NCBI GenBank assembly: GCA_963082975.1
Contig: OY720347.1
Coordinates: 32,691,398 to 32,755,397 of the forward strand
DNA: 64,000 nt
Reading direction: 5' to 3'
Origin: Labia minor
Taxonomy: Eukaryota > Arthropoda > Insecta > Dermaptera > Spongiphoridae
Made by a program: the position numbers and the translations under genes. Positions 12,586 through 25,400 of this stretch are shown piece after piece. The notes under the pieces are model-generated. The model saw only the letters and a program-made list of their open reading frames with translations, made no database searches and was not told where the DNA came from. Positions within the stretch are counted from its first letter, which is position 1. Each line of letters begins with the position of its first letter.

Positions 12586-13716
12586 TTTGAAAAATTATTT
12601 AATATCAAAAAACTGATAAAAGAAAATAAAAAGCTTATAACATATCGTGTAAATAAAAATATAATTGACTTTCTTATTACGATACACAAAGATCAATAAT
12701 TAAAATTTTATCTTAAATTTGACATTATATATTCTCGAATGTGTTTAATAAGAAACACAAATCACAACATTATTAATAAAAATGCATATTAGTATATAAA
12801 ATAAATGTCATTGGACTAGATATTATTACGCATTGTTTTTACAGTTTTGTGAATAAATGAACACCAAGCAGTCTAGCTGCAACCATCTTTATATAATATA
12901 GCAACAAAGAAACTATGCAGCCAACATTAAAAAAATTAAATTTTTAATATAATTAATTTATTTAAAAGTATCTTATATATTAATATATTTATAACACATA
13001 TAATAATAATATGAACTATATTTTATCCTTATAGTTTTTAATAAATAAAGATTTATAATAGCGCGAAATATAAATTATTTAAATTTCATATTTAACATAA
13101 TTGTAACTTAAAAAATCTTCTGATTTATATTTTAATTGTTATCTCTTTCTGTATGCTGTAGGTTGCTATCATCAAAAGGAAACGTAAATTTACTAAGAAC
13201 TTTTAAAAAATATATATATATTTGTGTTCGGTCAGGGGCGGTTCTATTGTTTTGGGCGCCCCGGGAAAAACAAAATTTGACACCCATATCATACAAGAAT
13301 ATACAAATTTATTGCAGATTAAACAAAAATAGTAAAAAAATCAAAATTGCTAAATAGGGAAATAAATTTAATTATTAATTTATATTATTTATTATGTGGT
13401 TACCTACTTACGGAAATTTATGTAACGTAAAATTAATAAAAATTAATTAATTCGACAAAAAATACGCTACAAAACTGTTTTATATTTTACTTTAGAGCAA
13501 ATGTTATTAATGCAATGAGATACTGATTACAAATTACCTTTTCAAAATAAATAAAAATAAATTTTTAAGAGATTAAAAAAAAATTTTCTGCATCAATGCT
13601 ATGTGATAAAAGTAAAACATACATTATTTTTATTAATAAATTTTTGTTTTTGTTTATTAATCTTTTTTTATGTTATTATAAAATCTGACTATACAAAAAG
13701 TTTTCTTAAATGTATA

Positions 13717-14533
13717 TGTTGCAGTCAAAGTGTACATTCCAGTTAATGTATACATCAGTATACATTTACTAGCCAATGCATACATTCACTTCCCATTTTA
13801 GTCAAAGTGTTCACTCACTATTAGAATGAACACTTTGACTAGTGAATGCATGCATTACCTAGGTAATGTATGCAGCTACTAACCAACTGCAGTCAAAGCG
13901 TTAATTGATGAATTTCAAAATAAAATTTAGTTGGAACAAGTTTTTTTGACAAGCGCAGGACCATGATCGCCGTTCTAGATTTAGCCGGTCGTCTGTGCAA
14001 CATAAAAATTTAAATAAAACATAAATGTTGAATCGGGATGATTAATTTGAAAGTTTGAACAATGAAAATAGGTTATAATATTAAATAAAATATATGCGAA
14101 TAATTAAATTAATTATTGACTCGATGATTATTGCACTAGAGCTAGTTATAACATAAAAATACAAAAGCATCTAACATAGAAAGAAAATAATTTGAAACAC
14201 AAACACATTTATAAATAAGAAAAACACGTTATTTGTTTGAACAATTCAAACTTCCAAGGCATTTGGAATTGTACAATTTTTTTCCTTTAAGGCATGCACA
14301 TCTATTTGTTATGCATTTGGTTTTACATTGGCATTTAGAAAATCCCTGTCCGGTACCTATCGGTAAATTTAACCCACTTCCCACTTTGGCTAGAAGCAGT
14401 CCTTGAATGCATACATCCACTAGCAAATGTGTTCATTTCGGTTAAAATGAATACTTTAACTACGGATTTTAGCAAATGTATGCATTGGCTAGTAAATATA
14501 TACATTTACTAAATGAATGCTTTGACTGCAACA
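13717..14533 (-). mobile_element. Ginger-like (integrase-type) DNA transposon remnant
   Basis: The ends are TGTTGCAGTCAAAG on the left and CTTTGACTGCAACA on the right, a 14-bp inverted repeat beginning TGT and ending ACA, as in Ginger elements. Both subterminal zones are full of GTATACATT/AATGCATGCATT-type repeats. On the minus strand at 14,402-14,229 a short frame encodes a cysteine-rich tail (CQCKTKC, then RCACLKG). Such a tail is found at the C terminus of KRBA2-like integrase transposases. No integrase core remains. The family assignment is an inference from ends and tail. Confidence 0.5.
13800..13868. repeat. Two consecutive palindromes in the Ginger-like end
   Basis: AGTCAAAGTGTTCA (13,800-13,813) is repeated inverted at 13,827-13,840 with a 13-base loop. 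CATTACCTAGGTAATG (13,853-13,868) is a perfect 16-base palindrome. Both lie in the subterminal repeat zone, where transposase binding sites would be expected. Confidence 0.8.
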
Positions 14534-14747
14534 TATTTAATATTACACTTATTCAATTTGTTAGCGTTTTGACCTTTATTTGGTATTTTTAAAGAAAAAA
14601 CAATTTATCTAAAAAAGTCGATGTCTCACGAAATATGTTTAATTTTAATTTAGAAAATCTAAAAAAATATTTTATTTTTATATTGGCGCATCGCAAAATT
14701 AGGCTCCCGGCTGAGGCCTGGCTTGCCCGCCCCATTATCCGGCGCTG

Positions 14748-16723
14748 AGTTCAGTATACGAAATATAATATAATAAAAGATTTAATAACAATTGTTTTTT
14801 GATAAATAATTATGTGTATAATATTAGTTTATTTATTAAATGAAACTATTTTATTTTAATAATAATATATAATAAATAATAAAACTTGTTTCCTGAAAAA
14901 ATAATAATAATCAATACTAGTAAAACAAATATGCGAAAATGCAAGCCAAATAGGTCTGTGGCTATGAAAAATAAACATTCTTAAAGAAAAATTAATTAAA
15001 TAAATTATTATTATAAATACGTCATATGCAATTTTTTCATTTCATATGCCTATTTTATTATAATTATGAATTTATAATCTTACTTTAAAGATAAAAAGTA
15101 ATAAAAGATTTTACTCGATATTATATTAATTTTTTTTATACATTATATTTACACTTTTGAACAATAAATAATTTAATGTTTCATTAAATCATTCATTTAT
15201 ATGTTTCGTTAAATATCGACAAAATATACCATGTCATGTTGTGAATCTTGTTTATTTTTGTTTGACCTCTGTGAAAAGGTTACACGCACACAATTTAACA
15301 AATTCAAGTTCAAAGAAAACTAACTACCTGTAGATTTGAATTATAATAATTATCTCCATTTCTGAGGTACACGCATTGCGCATTGCAACAAAATCTTTAA
15401 CAAATTTAATAATCTTTGGTAACTTAAACTTATATTTACAGATTATACATAATATTTATTTGAACGATATAATTTAATATAATGTAATGTTTCTAAATCA
15501 CATTATTGAATAATTCTATCAAATATGCAAATTAATTTCGATATAGAAACTTATCTCAATCAAATTTAAAGTTATAATCAAATTAATTTAGATATTTTCT
15601 TATCAACAGTGGTATTCAAATAATTTGTTTATATTAATTTTAAGAATAAAGAGAGGTTATAGTCCTGGTCAGTCTAACTTGTGATTGTAGGATTATACCA
15701 AGTTCAATTTGATTTAAAGAATTAATAAATAATTTTTAAATAATAACATGAGAAAGCTGGCTAAAATAAATTGATCACACTGGTCAATAAAATAAAAAAA
15801 CGTTAAAAATGCATATTTTTATCATATAAAGTTTAAAAGCGACTCGAATTATTTTTCGTTCACATGTTTCAAGTGAAATGGATCAAACGTTTCAGTATTT
15901 GAAATGCGTTTGAGTTGCGCGAAGTCAACCGACTCCACATTTTAAGGATTTTGGACCAAAGAGAATGCTCTTTTTTGTACTTTGTTTTTATTTTATTTTT
16001 GATGTCCCAAATTGTTAAACCCGAAATTCCCAAATATTTCACGATTGAATTTAAGGCATTTACTCGCGCATCTCTATTTTGTTTGAATCCAAACGATGAT
16101 TACACAGATGCTTATAAAGCTCTAAAAATCTTAGCATAATGCTTACAGGCCACTTTAAACTCATTTTGAATAATAAATGAACGAAAAAATAGCCACTTGT
16201 GGGAGGAGAATTGAGCTGAGGGAAGAAGGAATTGAACTGGGCGATCCAAGTTTCAGACGTTTCCTCATTCGTTTATGGTTCAGCTCAAACGTGACTCATA
16301 CTCTAACAACAAAAGTTTGACTCAGTCAAACTTTTCTTGATCAACTAAAAAGTTCATCAACTTTATTGAAATAAAGCGGTGATGGCCACACATGCATTTA
16401 GGGAAATTACTTGTATATATATTACTTTTCTATTCTGAGATCAATAAATAGATACATAAATTCAATGTTGCTAAATTACATCTTTATTTATAATATTTTG
16501 CAAATAGGTACATTTATCTTTCTGTTAAATTGTTATTAAAATTAAAAAAATTAATTTCCATGGGGGCGCTGAGTAAATTTTTTTCTGGAAAGGGGGTGCT
16601 TGGCCAAACAAGTTTGGGAACCACTGAAATAAAGGTTCCCACTAGGTTTTCACTCAAATTTAGTTGACCAACTAAAATTGATCAACAAAAGTTGGCTCGT
16701 GAAAACTGGCTTGATAGTTGTTA
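14748..16723. other. Gene-free interval between the kinase and primase genes
   Basis: This is mostly A/T-rich unique DNA without supportable coding sequence. At about 16,555-16,626 a GGGGGCGCT tract followed by AGTTTGGGAACCACTG is the 3' end of an old hAT element with no visible partner. A 74-codon frame at 15,915-16,139 has no recognisable homology and is not called. Confidence 0.5.
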
Positions 16724-16731
16724 GCCTACTG

Positions 16732-17196
16732 CAGAGGTTCTTAAACTGTGGTCCGCGGACCCCTGGGGGTCCGCGAAGCCTTAACTGAGGGTCCGCAAAG
16801 CCATCGTACAGGTGCACGAGAAAATGATGAGTCAGTTAAAACTTTAATTAATATAAAAGAAGCGATGGCATGGCTTTGTGAGGAAACAGAGATCAAATGC
16901 CCAAATTCAACGAAATGTGCAAGAAAACTATTGCTACCGTTTCCATCTTCATATTTAGCTGAATTTTCTTTCTTCAATATTATAATTTCTAATAAAATGT
17001 GTTCTACTATATGCAAAAAAATCGTTATTCACCAATCACTGTTAGAAATATCCATCATATATCCTTGTTCTTATGAGATCGTAAGCCAGAAATTAACTAA
17101 TAAAATGACGTAAAGTACCTAAAGTTGGGATGGGGTCCGTCAAAATTTTTTTTTTCAAGTGGGGGTCCGCGGAGTACAAAGGTTTAAGAACCTCTG
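16732..17196 (+). mobile_element. Non-autonomous hAT deletion derivative
   Basis: The 465-bp element starts CAGAGGTTCTTAAACT, ends AGTTT-like AAGAACCTCTG, and is flanked by a perfect 8-bp duplication GCCTACTG (16,724-16,731 and 17,197-17,204). Its right 230 bp are nearly identical to the tail of the hAT element at 535-2,780. A residual coding scrap, LLPFPSSYLAEFSF, matches the hAT dimerisation motif, showing it arose by internal deletion of a coding copy. Confidence 0.9.
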
Positions 17197-17204
17197 GCCT
17201 ACTG

Positions 17205-17817
17205 TATAGTGCTGCTACAAAGCGCTTCTATGTGATTATAGCAGACGCATGTCTATTCAGTAAAAAACTCGAAAAGTTCTTTTGTTCTTTTTGATTATAT
17301 TGCTGGAAATTTTTTTACTATACAATTTATATAATTTAAAAAATGACTTTTCATCAAAATAAAAAATACATCGATATCTTTATTCATAATAAACAAGACT
17401 AAATTTAATTATTTAAATATTATATTGTTTAATTATTTATTAAATGATATACTTTAAATTTTAAAATATTGTACAATGGCTGTGGCGTATTCACAAAAAC
17501 CCATATCCCATATCCTTCAAATTTATATTATGATATTTATAATAAATAAATTAAAATATATTTTTTGATTCCATACATATAATTAACAAATTATATTTTT
17601 ACAATTAATAAAAAAAAATTGAATTATAAATTAAAAAAATATTACCATTATCTATATATGAATAATTATCTAGACCTTGGTAACCCTGTTAAGGATTTAG
17701 CAAATTGGCGCCTTTTTTACTTTTAATTTCTTCATTTTTGCGGGAACAATTACAATCATATATCAACATTTTATAGATCATTTATGTTTATTTTTGTTAC
17801 AAGTTTATTGAATTAAG
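17205..17817. promoter_or_regulatory. Upstream region of the primase gene
   Basis: About 600 bp of A/T-rich DNA precedes the primase ATG, and the promoter presumably lies here. No specific element can be assigned. The only distinct feature is the hAT derivative immediately upstream. Confidence 0.25.
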
Positions 17818-20694
17818 ATGAATATCTCATCAGCACCATCATCATCATGTAATTCAAATAAAATAAGTGATGTCTCTAAGTATCGTTTAGATGTTAACTT
17901 TTATTTGATTCCTCCAAATGGTGTTTTGAAGTTAGAATGTTTTGAACAATATGCGATAGAACGATATAAAGGTAACTACTGTCAATGTCATTTTTTTAAT
18001 TATACTAAAATTTAAAATATTAATATTTTTATCTTTCAATTTTTAGTTCTAAAGGTCATATCTGATATCAATCAAAGGATACCTACACCATTTACAGATG
18101 ATTGGAAAAATGCTATTATTGATGAATTAAAAAGTCTTGGATTAAAAGATTGGGCTAAATTGGTAAGTTTGTAAAACCTACAAAAATTTTTTCAATTAAG
18201 AAATATCCCAGATTATGATATTTATTCAAAATATACCTTTTAATTCCTTTAAAAAAAATTGCTTTCAAAATTTTTTAATTCTAATTTGTAAATATAAATT
18301 GTATTCTAGGCTTGCCAAGATTATTGAAATAGAGTTCTGAAGTTAATAGAGTAAAATTCTCATGATTCGAATTTTCACTTTTCCTTTTAAAAAAAACAAT
18401 TTAATTTCTAGTTCAATTGTTTATTCACTATAGTTAACCGATTTTAAGGAAAAAATATATTACACAAATATACAAATCAATAAGTTTATCATAAAATTAA
18501 AGGATGTTTAAATTTAAATTTTAAATTCATCTAGATTTCCAATTCATCAGATAACAAAACGGAACAAGATATAAAAATGAGAAAAAAAGACCATATTTCT
18601 CATTTCACATTAAGATTTGCATTCTGCTTAACCGAAGAACGACGAACATGGTTTATTACTCATGAAACCTATTTATTTAAAATGCGATTTATGTCTCTTT
18701 CTTTAGAACATATTCGTACTTTTATTCATGATTATGGATTTAATCTGAACACTGTAAGTTTTAATTATAAATTTATTCTATACACACATTCATTCATAAA
18801 ATATATTTTAGGCAACAAACGATGAAAAGAAATCATTAGAAAATAACTTAATTGAATCAAACTATTCTTTAACAAAGGAAAAATTAGAAAAAGTGGATAT
18901 TTATAAAATTAAGTTTTCATTTGTTCCTGATTTAGTAAGGTCAAGACGAGTATATATTAAAAGTGGTATAGCATATATCACAAGTTTCGAATTAATATCT
19001 TACCTCATTCTAATATTTAAAAATAATATTCGAAAAGGCCTGCTGGTAACATTTTTATTTTATTTTTTATATTTTATATATATATATATAAAATAAAAAT
19101 AATAATATATATATATATATATTATTCTATTTTAAAATAATTTGTTTTTCATTTGGATTTCAGCTTACAGCAGATAAATTATTTCTTTTTAATAATGATA
19201 CTAGAATAATAGATGTAATTTCTCTTATTGACAGAGAAAATGAGGAAAAGCCAATCCAATTAAATTTTAATGAAGGTTCTTTAAAAACTGAAGAAATTGA
19301 TAATGTAATTTCTGACTTAATTAAGTTTTATATTTAAATATTCATTTTCGTCTCTCTTAGTTTCAAATTCAAAAATAATGACATTACATAAAGTTTATTT
19401 CCTTTAACAGCTAGCTTACTCTATTTTTCCACCTTGTATGCGTGCTATGCATCAACAATTGAGAACTACTCACCACCTTAAACATGGAGGACGTTTAGAA
19501 TATGGCTTATTTTTAAAAAGTCTTGGTCTAACAATCGATGATGCTATTCGTTTTTGGAGAGAAGAATTCACAAAAACTATGGATGTGAATAAATTTAATA
19601 AAGAGCATGTTTATACTCTTCGTCATCTTTACGGCTTAGAAGGTAAAATTGACTGAACATTTTCTCAATTGATTTTAAGTTAAAATTTTGTTAATTTTAT
19701 TATTAAAACATACTTTTCCATATTCTTTTAGATTTTAATTATTTCCCTATGAGATTTTATTGTTATAAATTTGACCTTAATAATAATTTTATTAAAATTT
19801 TTAATTCAATTGATTTATAGGGAAACGTGTCAATAAAAATCCTTATGGCTGTAACAAATTAATTGAAACAAATTTAGCAGCTGGAGATCGTCATGGATGT
19901 CCTTTCAAACATTATGGTCAAGATGCACTTCGAAATCTTTTAAAAAGTTGGAATACTTCTAATTATACAATAAACGAAATTGTTAATTTAGGTAATTCTT
20001 TTCTTTCCAATAAAATATATAATAATTTTATATATATATTTTTATTATTCAAACTTTCATAAACTTTTAAATTATTTTTTATTTTTTTGAATTTTAGCTT
20101 CTAAAAGAAATTATCAATATGCATGTGCAGTTTACTTTGAAGCCAGTCAAGGTGTAAAGGCAAATTCTATTATCTCTCATCCTAATTTATATTTTGAAGA
20201 GGCCCGCAAAGTAAAAGAAGAAAAAATTGCAGGATCTAAACCTCAGGGTATACATTTTAAATATTCTAAAGGGTATTCTTGATACTTTTGAAGGGCATTA
20301 ATATTAATATCTATAATAATCGAAATTACAAACTTGACGTGTAATCATTATATCACTAAATTGATTTCTTGATGATTTTATCGATCTAGGGTTTTGGTAG
20401 TGAATCTGACAAACCATCTATTTTTATAGCGTTAATGAACTTGAAAATTCTTGGCAGCAAAAATCATAGTCCATTCATCCTTTCTTGACACACCTGCATC
20501 AATTCCTATATCGCCCTTTTCAATATAGCAACCTTAGATTTTATATTATCTATTTAGAAAAATATAACACATTTTTTTATTTTCTAGTGCCCAAGACTCT
20601 TGTTAAAATGATGCCAAATACCTCTATCAAAAATGAAATTGAAAATGAAGATCAAATGCTAATGGATATTGATATTAACGATGATATGTTGTAA
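17818..20694 (+). CDS. PRIM2: DNA primase large subunit (PRIM2/PriL)
   Basis: This is the regulatory subunit of the primase heterodimer within DNA polymerase alpha-primase, which makes RNA primers in the nucleus. Nine exons keep frame: 17818-17971, 18047-18162, 18535-18753, 18812-19045, 19164-19304, 19411-19642, 19821-19991, 20098-20247, 20588-20694; total 507 aa, against about 509 in human. The N-terminal half contains SHFTLRFAFC and PDLVRSRRVYI (primase-binding helical domain). The C-terminal half holds the 4Fe-4S domain. Its four cysteines fall at 297 (PPCM), 376 (YGCNK), 392 (HGCPF) and 432 (YACAVYF), with spacing of 79, 16 and 40 residues, almost exactly the human spacing. RHLYGLEGKR and HYGQDALR match the template/primer-binding surface. 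The tail is short and acidic. The gene is complete and divergently arranged relative to the kinase gene. Confidence 0.95.
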
Positions 20695-20837
20695 TTTAAA
20701 TAATATTGTAAATAATCTGTTAAAATGGATAAATCTTCATGAAAACAAATTGAGTTAAACAATAAGAATATAAATATAATTATTATTTAAGTTTTCCAAT
20801 AAATCAATACTTAAATTTTTTAAATTTTAATACCTAA

Positions 20838-20838
<1 letters not shown>

Positions 20839-20879
<41 letters not shown>
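20839..20879. repeat. (AT)n microsatellite
   Basis: A pure TA run of about 40 bases lies downstream of the primase gene. Comparable runs occur at about 44,190-44,222, 44,770-44,810, 47,100-47,131, 54,610-54,640, 58,140-58,162 and 62,747-62,775. Confidence 0.9.
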
Positions 20880-20881
<2 letters not shown>

Positions 20882-21382
20882 TTATTTTTTATGCTACACA
20901 AATTAACCTAAATTAAAATCAAAACCTCCATGAAAGACATTTATTTATATATTTTATGTATAGTTTAAAAATTTTAACTTTACTATTATGCTTTATGTCA
21001 TATTTTTTCATTTTGTAAATATCAATAAAATTGAATTAAACATTATTGATAGAGTCGGGAGTTTTAAACTGAAAATAATTTTATTTTTTATAGACATTCT
21101 TATGAGGATATTCCTTAAATTATATTATTTGTCATTAAATTAAAAATATGAAAAATGTAGGAGTGACGTATTATTGAATTAATTTTTGAAAACTTTCAAA
21201 ACTTCCTCAACAATATTGATATAGTAGATTTAATAATTTCGAAGTAAATATTAGAATACAAAATGGTTTTATTTTTATTTCTATTAAATAATAATTTAAA
21301 ATTAATTTACTGTAATATTTAGTTTCAATAGAAAATTAGCTATTAATATATAGAGGGTAAATCCAGGAATATGAGACGTTTT

Positions 21383-22024
21383 CTATATCTCGAAAACTAG
21401 GCCTTTTGGCATGAGAAAAGCATTGGGGAATAGTAGAGCAACCATCTATGTCATACATACCCCAGTTACAAGTGAGCAGTTGTCCTCTATTTAGAAGATC
21501 AGCACAAGTGAAATTTTATCAAATTTATTTTAAAGGTTCATAAATTGTTTTCTTTTGCAATTTTGGTTGGTTTAATCTACGTTATTGCACTTTAAATGAA
21601 TAATAATAATTTTATCTAAAATTGCATCGAATGAGTGGTCTGCGGGGGAATATGACAGGGATCATATATATATATATTCTTTTTTTGAGTGGTCCGCCGT
21701 TTTTGGGGAAAATTGAACTCTTTAAACAATTTAGTAAAACGAGGGAAATTTTCATTGTCACAGACATGTGTAATGTAAAGTTTTTAATGTTTGGTTTACA
21801 TGTAATTTCTCATAAGCCCCTTTACGCCGGCTGCGTCATATCAATTTCTTTGTCAGGGATATGATGCAAAAATGACATTGTTATAAATTTTAAGATTAAA
21901 GCTGTAATTTATCATAAGAGTACCCCAATAGTCCTAGGTAACATTAAACCAATAATCTTGTCATCATAGGCATTAGCGTTTGAGATGTGGTAAAAAACCG
22001 AATTGTGCGTCAAATCACTCAGTT
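21383..22024 (+). repeat. Dispersed repeat C, copy 1
   Basis: This is similar over its length to 48,460-49,077: TATATCTC, then AAACTAGG and CTTTTGGC at the start; blocks with GAAAATTGAACTC and ACGAGGGAAATT in the middle; and CGAATTGTGCGT followed by CACTCAGTTT-like sequence at the end. Both copies are in the same orientation. No coding potential and no clear terminal repeats are visible, so the class is unknown. Confidence 0.7.
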
Positions 22025-22493
22025 TTACTATTTATATATATATTTTGAAAGAATATTTGATACGAGAGTAGAAATAGGGGTCAATATACAATTTGATTTG
22101 CAAAAAAAATCAGATTAATTAAAATATTAAAACAAAATACTTGAATAATAAAATAATAGCGTATTATGTTGAATGTTTTTTAAAATTTCTAAGAAAATTT
22201 TAAAAATATAATATAAAGTTTAAATTTTACTTTCTGGGTATATTTCAATTTCGTTTTTTTCCACAAAGATTATATTTTTGAAAGTACATGTTTTTTATTA
22301 TTATGTAGTTTACTACTTAGATTAAATTAAACTTAGGTTTATTTGAATTTGACGTTTACTACGCAACTCAACTAAAATGTTGTGATTGTTTTTCATTGAC
22401 AGTGATTGACAGACATGTTTTGCTATGTAAAACTGTAAAACTTATCTGACTTAATCTTTTAATTTAGTTTTTAATTATCCGCAAATTTTAAAT

Positions 22494-25400
22494 ATGAATA
22501 AAATAAAATTAGATACATTTTCAAATGATATTCCTTCTCAGGTAAATATTTATTCTATAAATTTTATAAATTAATATTAATTTTATAAATTATTTTAGAT
22601 TAAAAATATATTTGATATAATTGGAGAACTTGAAGATAATTTAAAATTTCCATACATACATTTAATAAAACACCATTTAAGAAAAATTGATATAAGTCAA
22701 CGTAATGTATAATTTAACTAAAATTTTTATGACATTCTTCAAGAATTATTTAATTTTAAAGTGTTTAACTTTATCAGTTTGTAATCAATTTTGGGGTGGA
22801 TTTTGATCAGAATTTTTTAACTAAATTGGTTATAGAAAGTTATACAAAATACTATTATTATTGCTATAAAAATAATTGATGGTTCGGATTGATAAATAAT
22901 TTCAATTTTTTTCTTTTTTAAATTCTTAATTGAATAATTTAATTTTATAATTCCTAAATGACTTTTTGATTAATTATATAATAATTTATTTATTATCTAA
23001 TAACAAGATTCTAAAATATGATTTATTTGTTCTTTTCTTTACTTGGCATTTGTCAATTTAAGATTAAAAAAAACTGCTTAAAATAATAATTTAATAAATA
23101 ATATTTTTCCATTTACAGCTTTTACAGCAGGTCAAATAAATAGCTCGGTATCGAAAGAAGTTCAAACTGTTGAAGAGTTATATGATAAGAGTGGTAAAAT
23201 GGAATTCCAAGCTGAATAAATTATATATACTTTTTTTATAACTATAGCTAGAAATTTATATTAGGATTTGTTTTTTCAAATTTTACTTTCTGAATATTAT
23301 ATATTCACAAGTTTTAATTTCCTTATCCCTATTTTAAATTTTTTAACATAATTTTTATAGTTTATAATCTTGATTTATAAAATTATTTATTATACATTTC
23401 TTTAAAGTTTTTTAATTATATAAATTAATAATATTATATATATACATTGTTTTTCATTAGAAAAATATTAAAACTTGTGTTTGTAAATACTGATAGGCAT
23501 TAGACATAATGAGTGGATAGTGCAAAAGAATCTACTATCCAACAGACAAAACTATCGCTTTAGATGTATTGCAGATTTTTTTCATTAATACTAAGTATTA
23601 ATTTATAATAAAATTATTATCATTATATTATTACTAAAACATGGTGCCCATTGTAGGGTGATCGAATTCAAATTAAGGCAAAATAACTATCCTGAAGTAA
23701 AGTAAAACACAATCTCTGGGTAGTCTAAGCAGGGAGAATGTTTTTTTTATTCGGTAGTACGTTTGACGCTGTTGGGAACCATTTTATTTTCAAGTTATAC
23801 AAAATACTATTATTATTACTATAAAAATAATTGATGGTTCGGATTTATAAATAATTTCAATTTTTTCTTTTTTAAATTCTTAATTGAATAATTTAATAAA
23901 TATTTTTTTCATTTTCAGCTTCTAAACCAGATCATTTATCTACTTCGGTATCAAAAGAACTAATTACTGAACGGGTCTCGGATAAAAATTGTAAAATATA
24001 TATATTTTTTTTTTCAAAAACTATAAATTATAATCTTTTTTGACAGGTATTAACATGATATTTTTAATTATAGCCAAAAATGTTTTCACCAAATCTGGAC
24101 GTAAAACAAGTCAATTGGATATTACTTCTTTAAATAATATAACTAATAAAAATTCAAAATCAAAAAACTTATTATTGGTAATAAATTTTAGTGCTTTATT
24201 TTAAATTTTATTTAATAAAATCTTCTTGATTCTTGTTTTAGAACAATGAAAAAAGTATACAAGGTGAGAAATTGTTTTTAAAGAGGTCAATTTCAATAAT
24301 TGAATTATTTCTTAAATTTAGATTCATCGATTAACAAAAAGCTTCATAAAAGAAAAATATTAATTTGTAAATATTGTAACAAGACATTTCGGGACACCTC
24401 TAATTATGGTAATTGCTTTAATTTTTATAACGTTTTGATTATATTTTTTAAATAGAACTTAATTAAGCAAAGTTTAATTATAAGTAGTTTTTTTTTAAAA
24501 AAATGAATAATTATAAAAATAAATCTAATTTTTTCATTTCAAAGATTAATGTATCTTAATAAATTGTATTATATTAAAATTTATAATACTTTGGAGATGG
24601 AATTTTTTCACTATTTCATTTCTTCTTCTCCTTTATAATAAGCCGTAACGCTTATAATAGATTTCATTTTTCTACTTGCTTAGTACTTGTCATAAGATAA
24701 ATATAATAGTATTATTTTACTAAAAATAACACTAACTTGTGAATTAGAAAATATTTTTCTAATACCTAAATATAATTTGCGATAAGGTTAAACGATCAGG
24801 TTAAACCCACATTACCATCGTGATAAGTTTTCTATAATAGTTTTGTTAAAACAATTTATATTAAATTTTGAACAATTTTTACATCTGAAATATTTCACTC
24901 ATCTCTATTTATTTATATTTGTGATATATATATCTGATTGATTAAGAAATATATGCTAAGAATTATATATAAGAATGTTTTTTATTTTATTTTGTGAAAT
25001 TATTAAATTAATTGTCACTTTTTTTAATATTCTTTAAAATATAATTAATTAAATTCAAATTTTCTATATTATAATATTGAAATATGCATTTCTACGAAAT
25101 ACATTTGGTATAGACATGAGTTAATTTTTACTTTTATTTTTTTTTTATAATTAATGGCCTTTGTAATAAATCTCCATTTTGGCCAGTTTTCTCAGAATTA
25201 TTGTGGTTATTATTATTTATTCTTAAATCTAAATGAACTTGGCGAGATTCGATCAATCGAATTCAAGTACGGCGGACCAGGACTAATAACCGCTACTTTT
25301 ATTATATTTATATATATATAACCTATAATTAACTACTCATAAACAAAACATTCACAGAAAACTGAACGAACATAAAATATATAATATATTCGTGTGTAAA

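Larger units (their letters stand above)
13233..14747. mobile_element. GGCGCC-ended DNA transposon (probable hAT) with nested insertion
   Basis: The left edge, CAGGGGCGGTTCTA followed by GGGCGCCCCGGG, and the right edge, CCCGCCCCATTATCC then GGCGCTG, are the only GC-rich tracts nearby. They face each other as degenerate terminal repeats. The flanking octamers TGTTCGGT and AGTTCAGT agree at 6 of 8 positions, as an aged hAT target duplication would. The interior is A/T-rich, has no open frame and contains the element at 13,717-14,533. Confidence 0.45.

Noticed and set aside
14229-14426. Cysteine-rich 65-codon frame as an independent small protein
   Set aside because: It matches the tail of integrase-type transposases and sits between transposon ends.
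15915-16139. 74-codon frame as a small gene
   Set aside because: No homology, no splice context, and ordinary length for chance in this sequence.
16748-17113. Open frame of 121 codons as a gene
   Set aside because: It lies wholly within the hAT deletion derivative with a clear target duplication. Only a short transposase relic is recognisable.
21622-21864. 80-codon frame
   Set aside because: It falls inside dispersed repeat C and is not kept open in the second copy.
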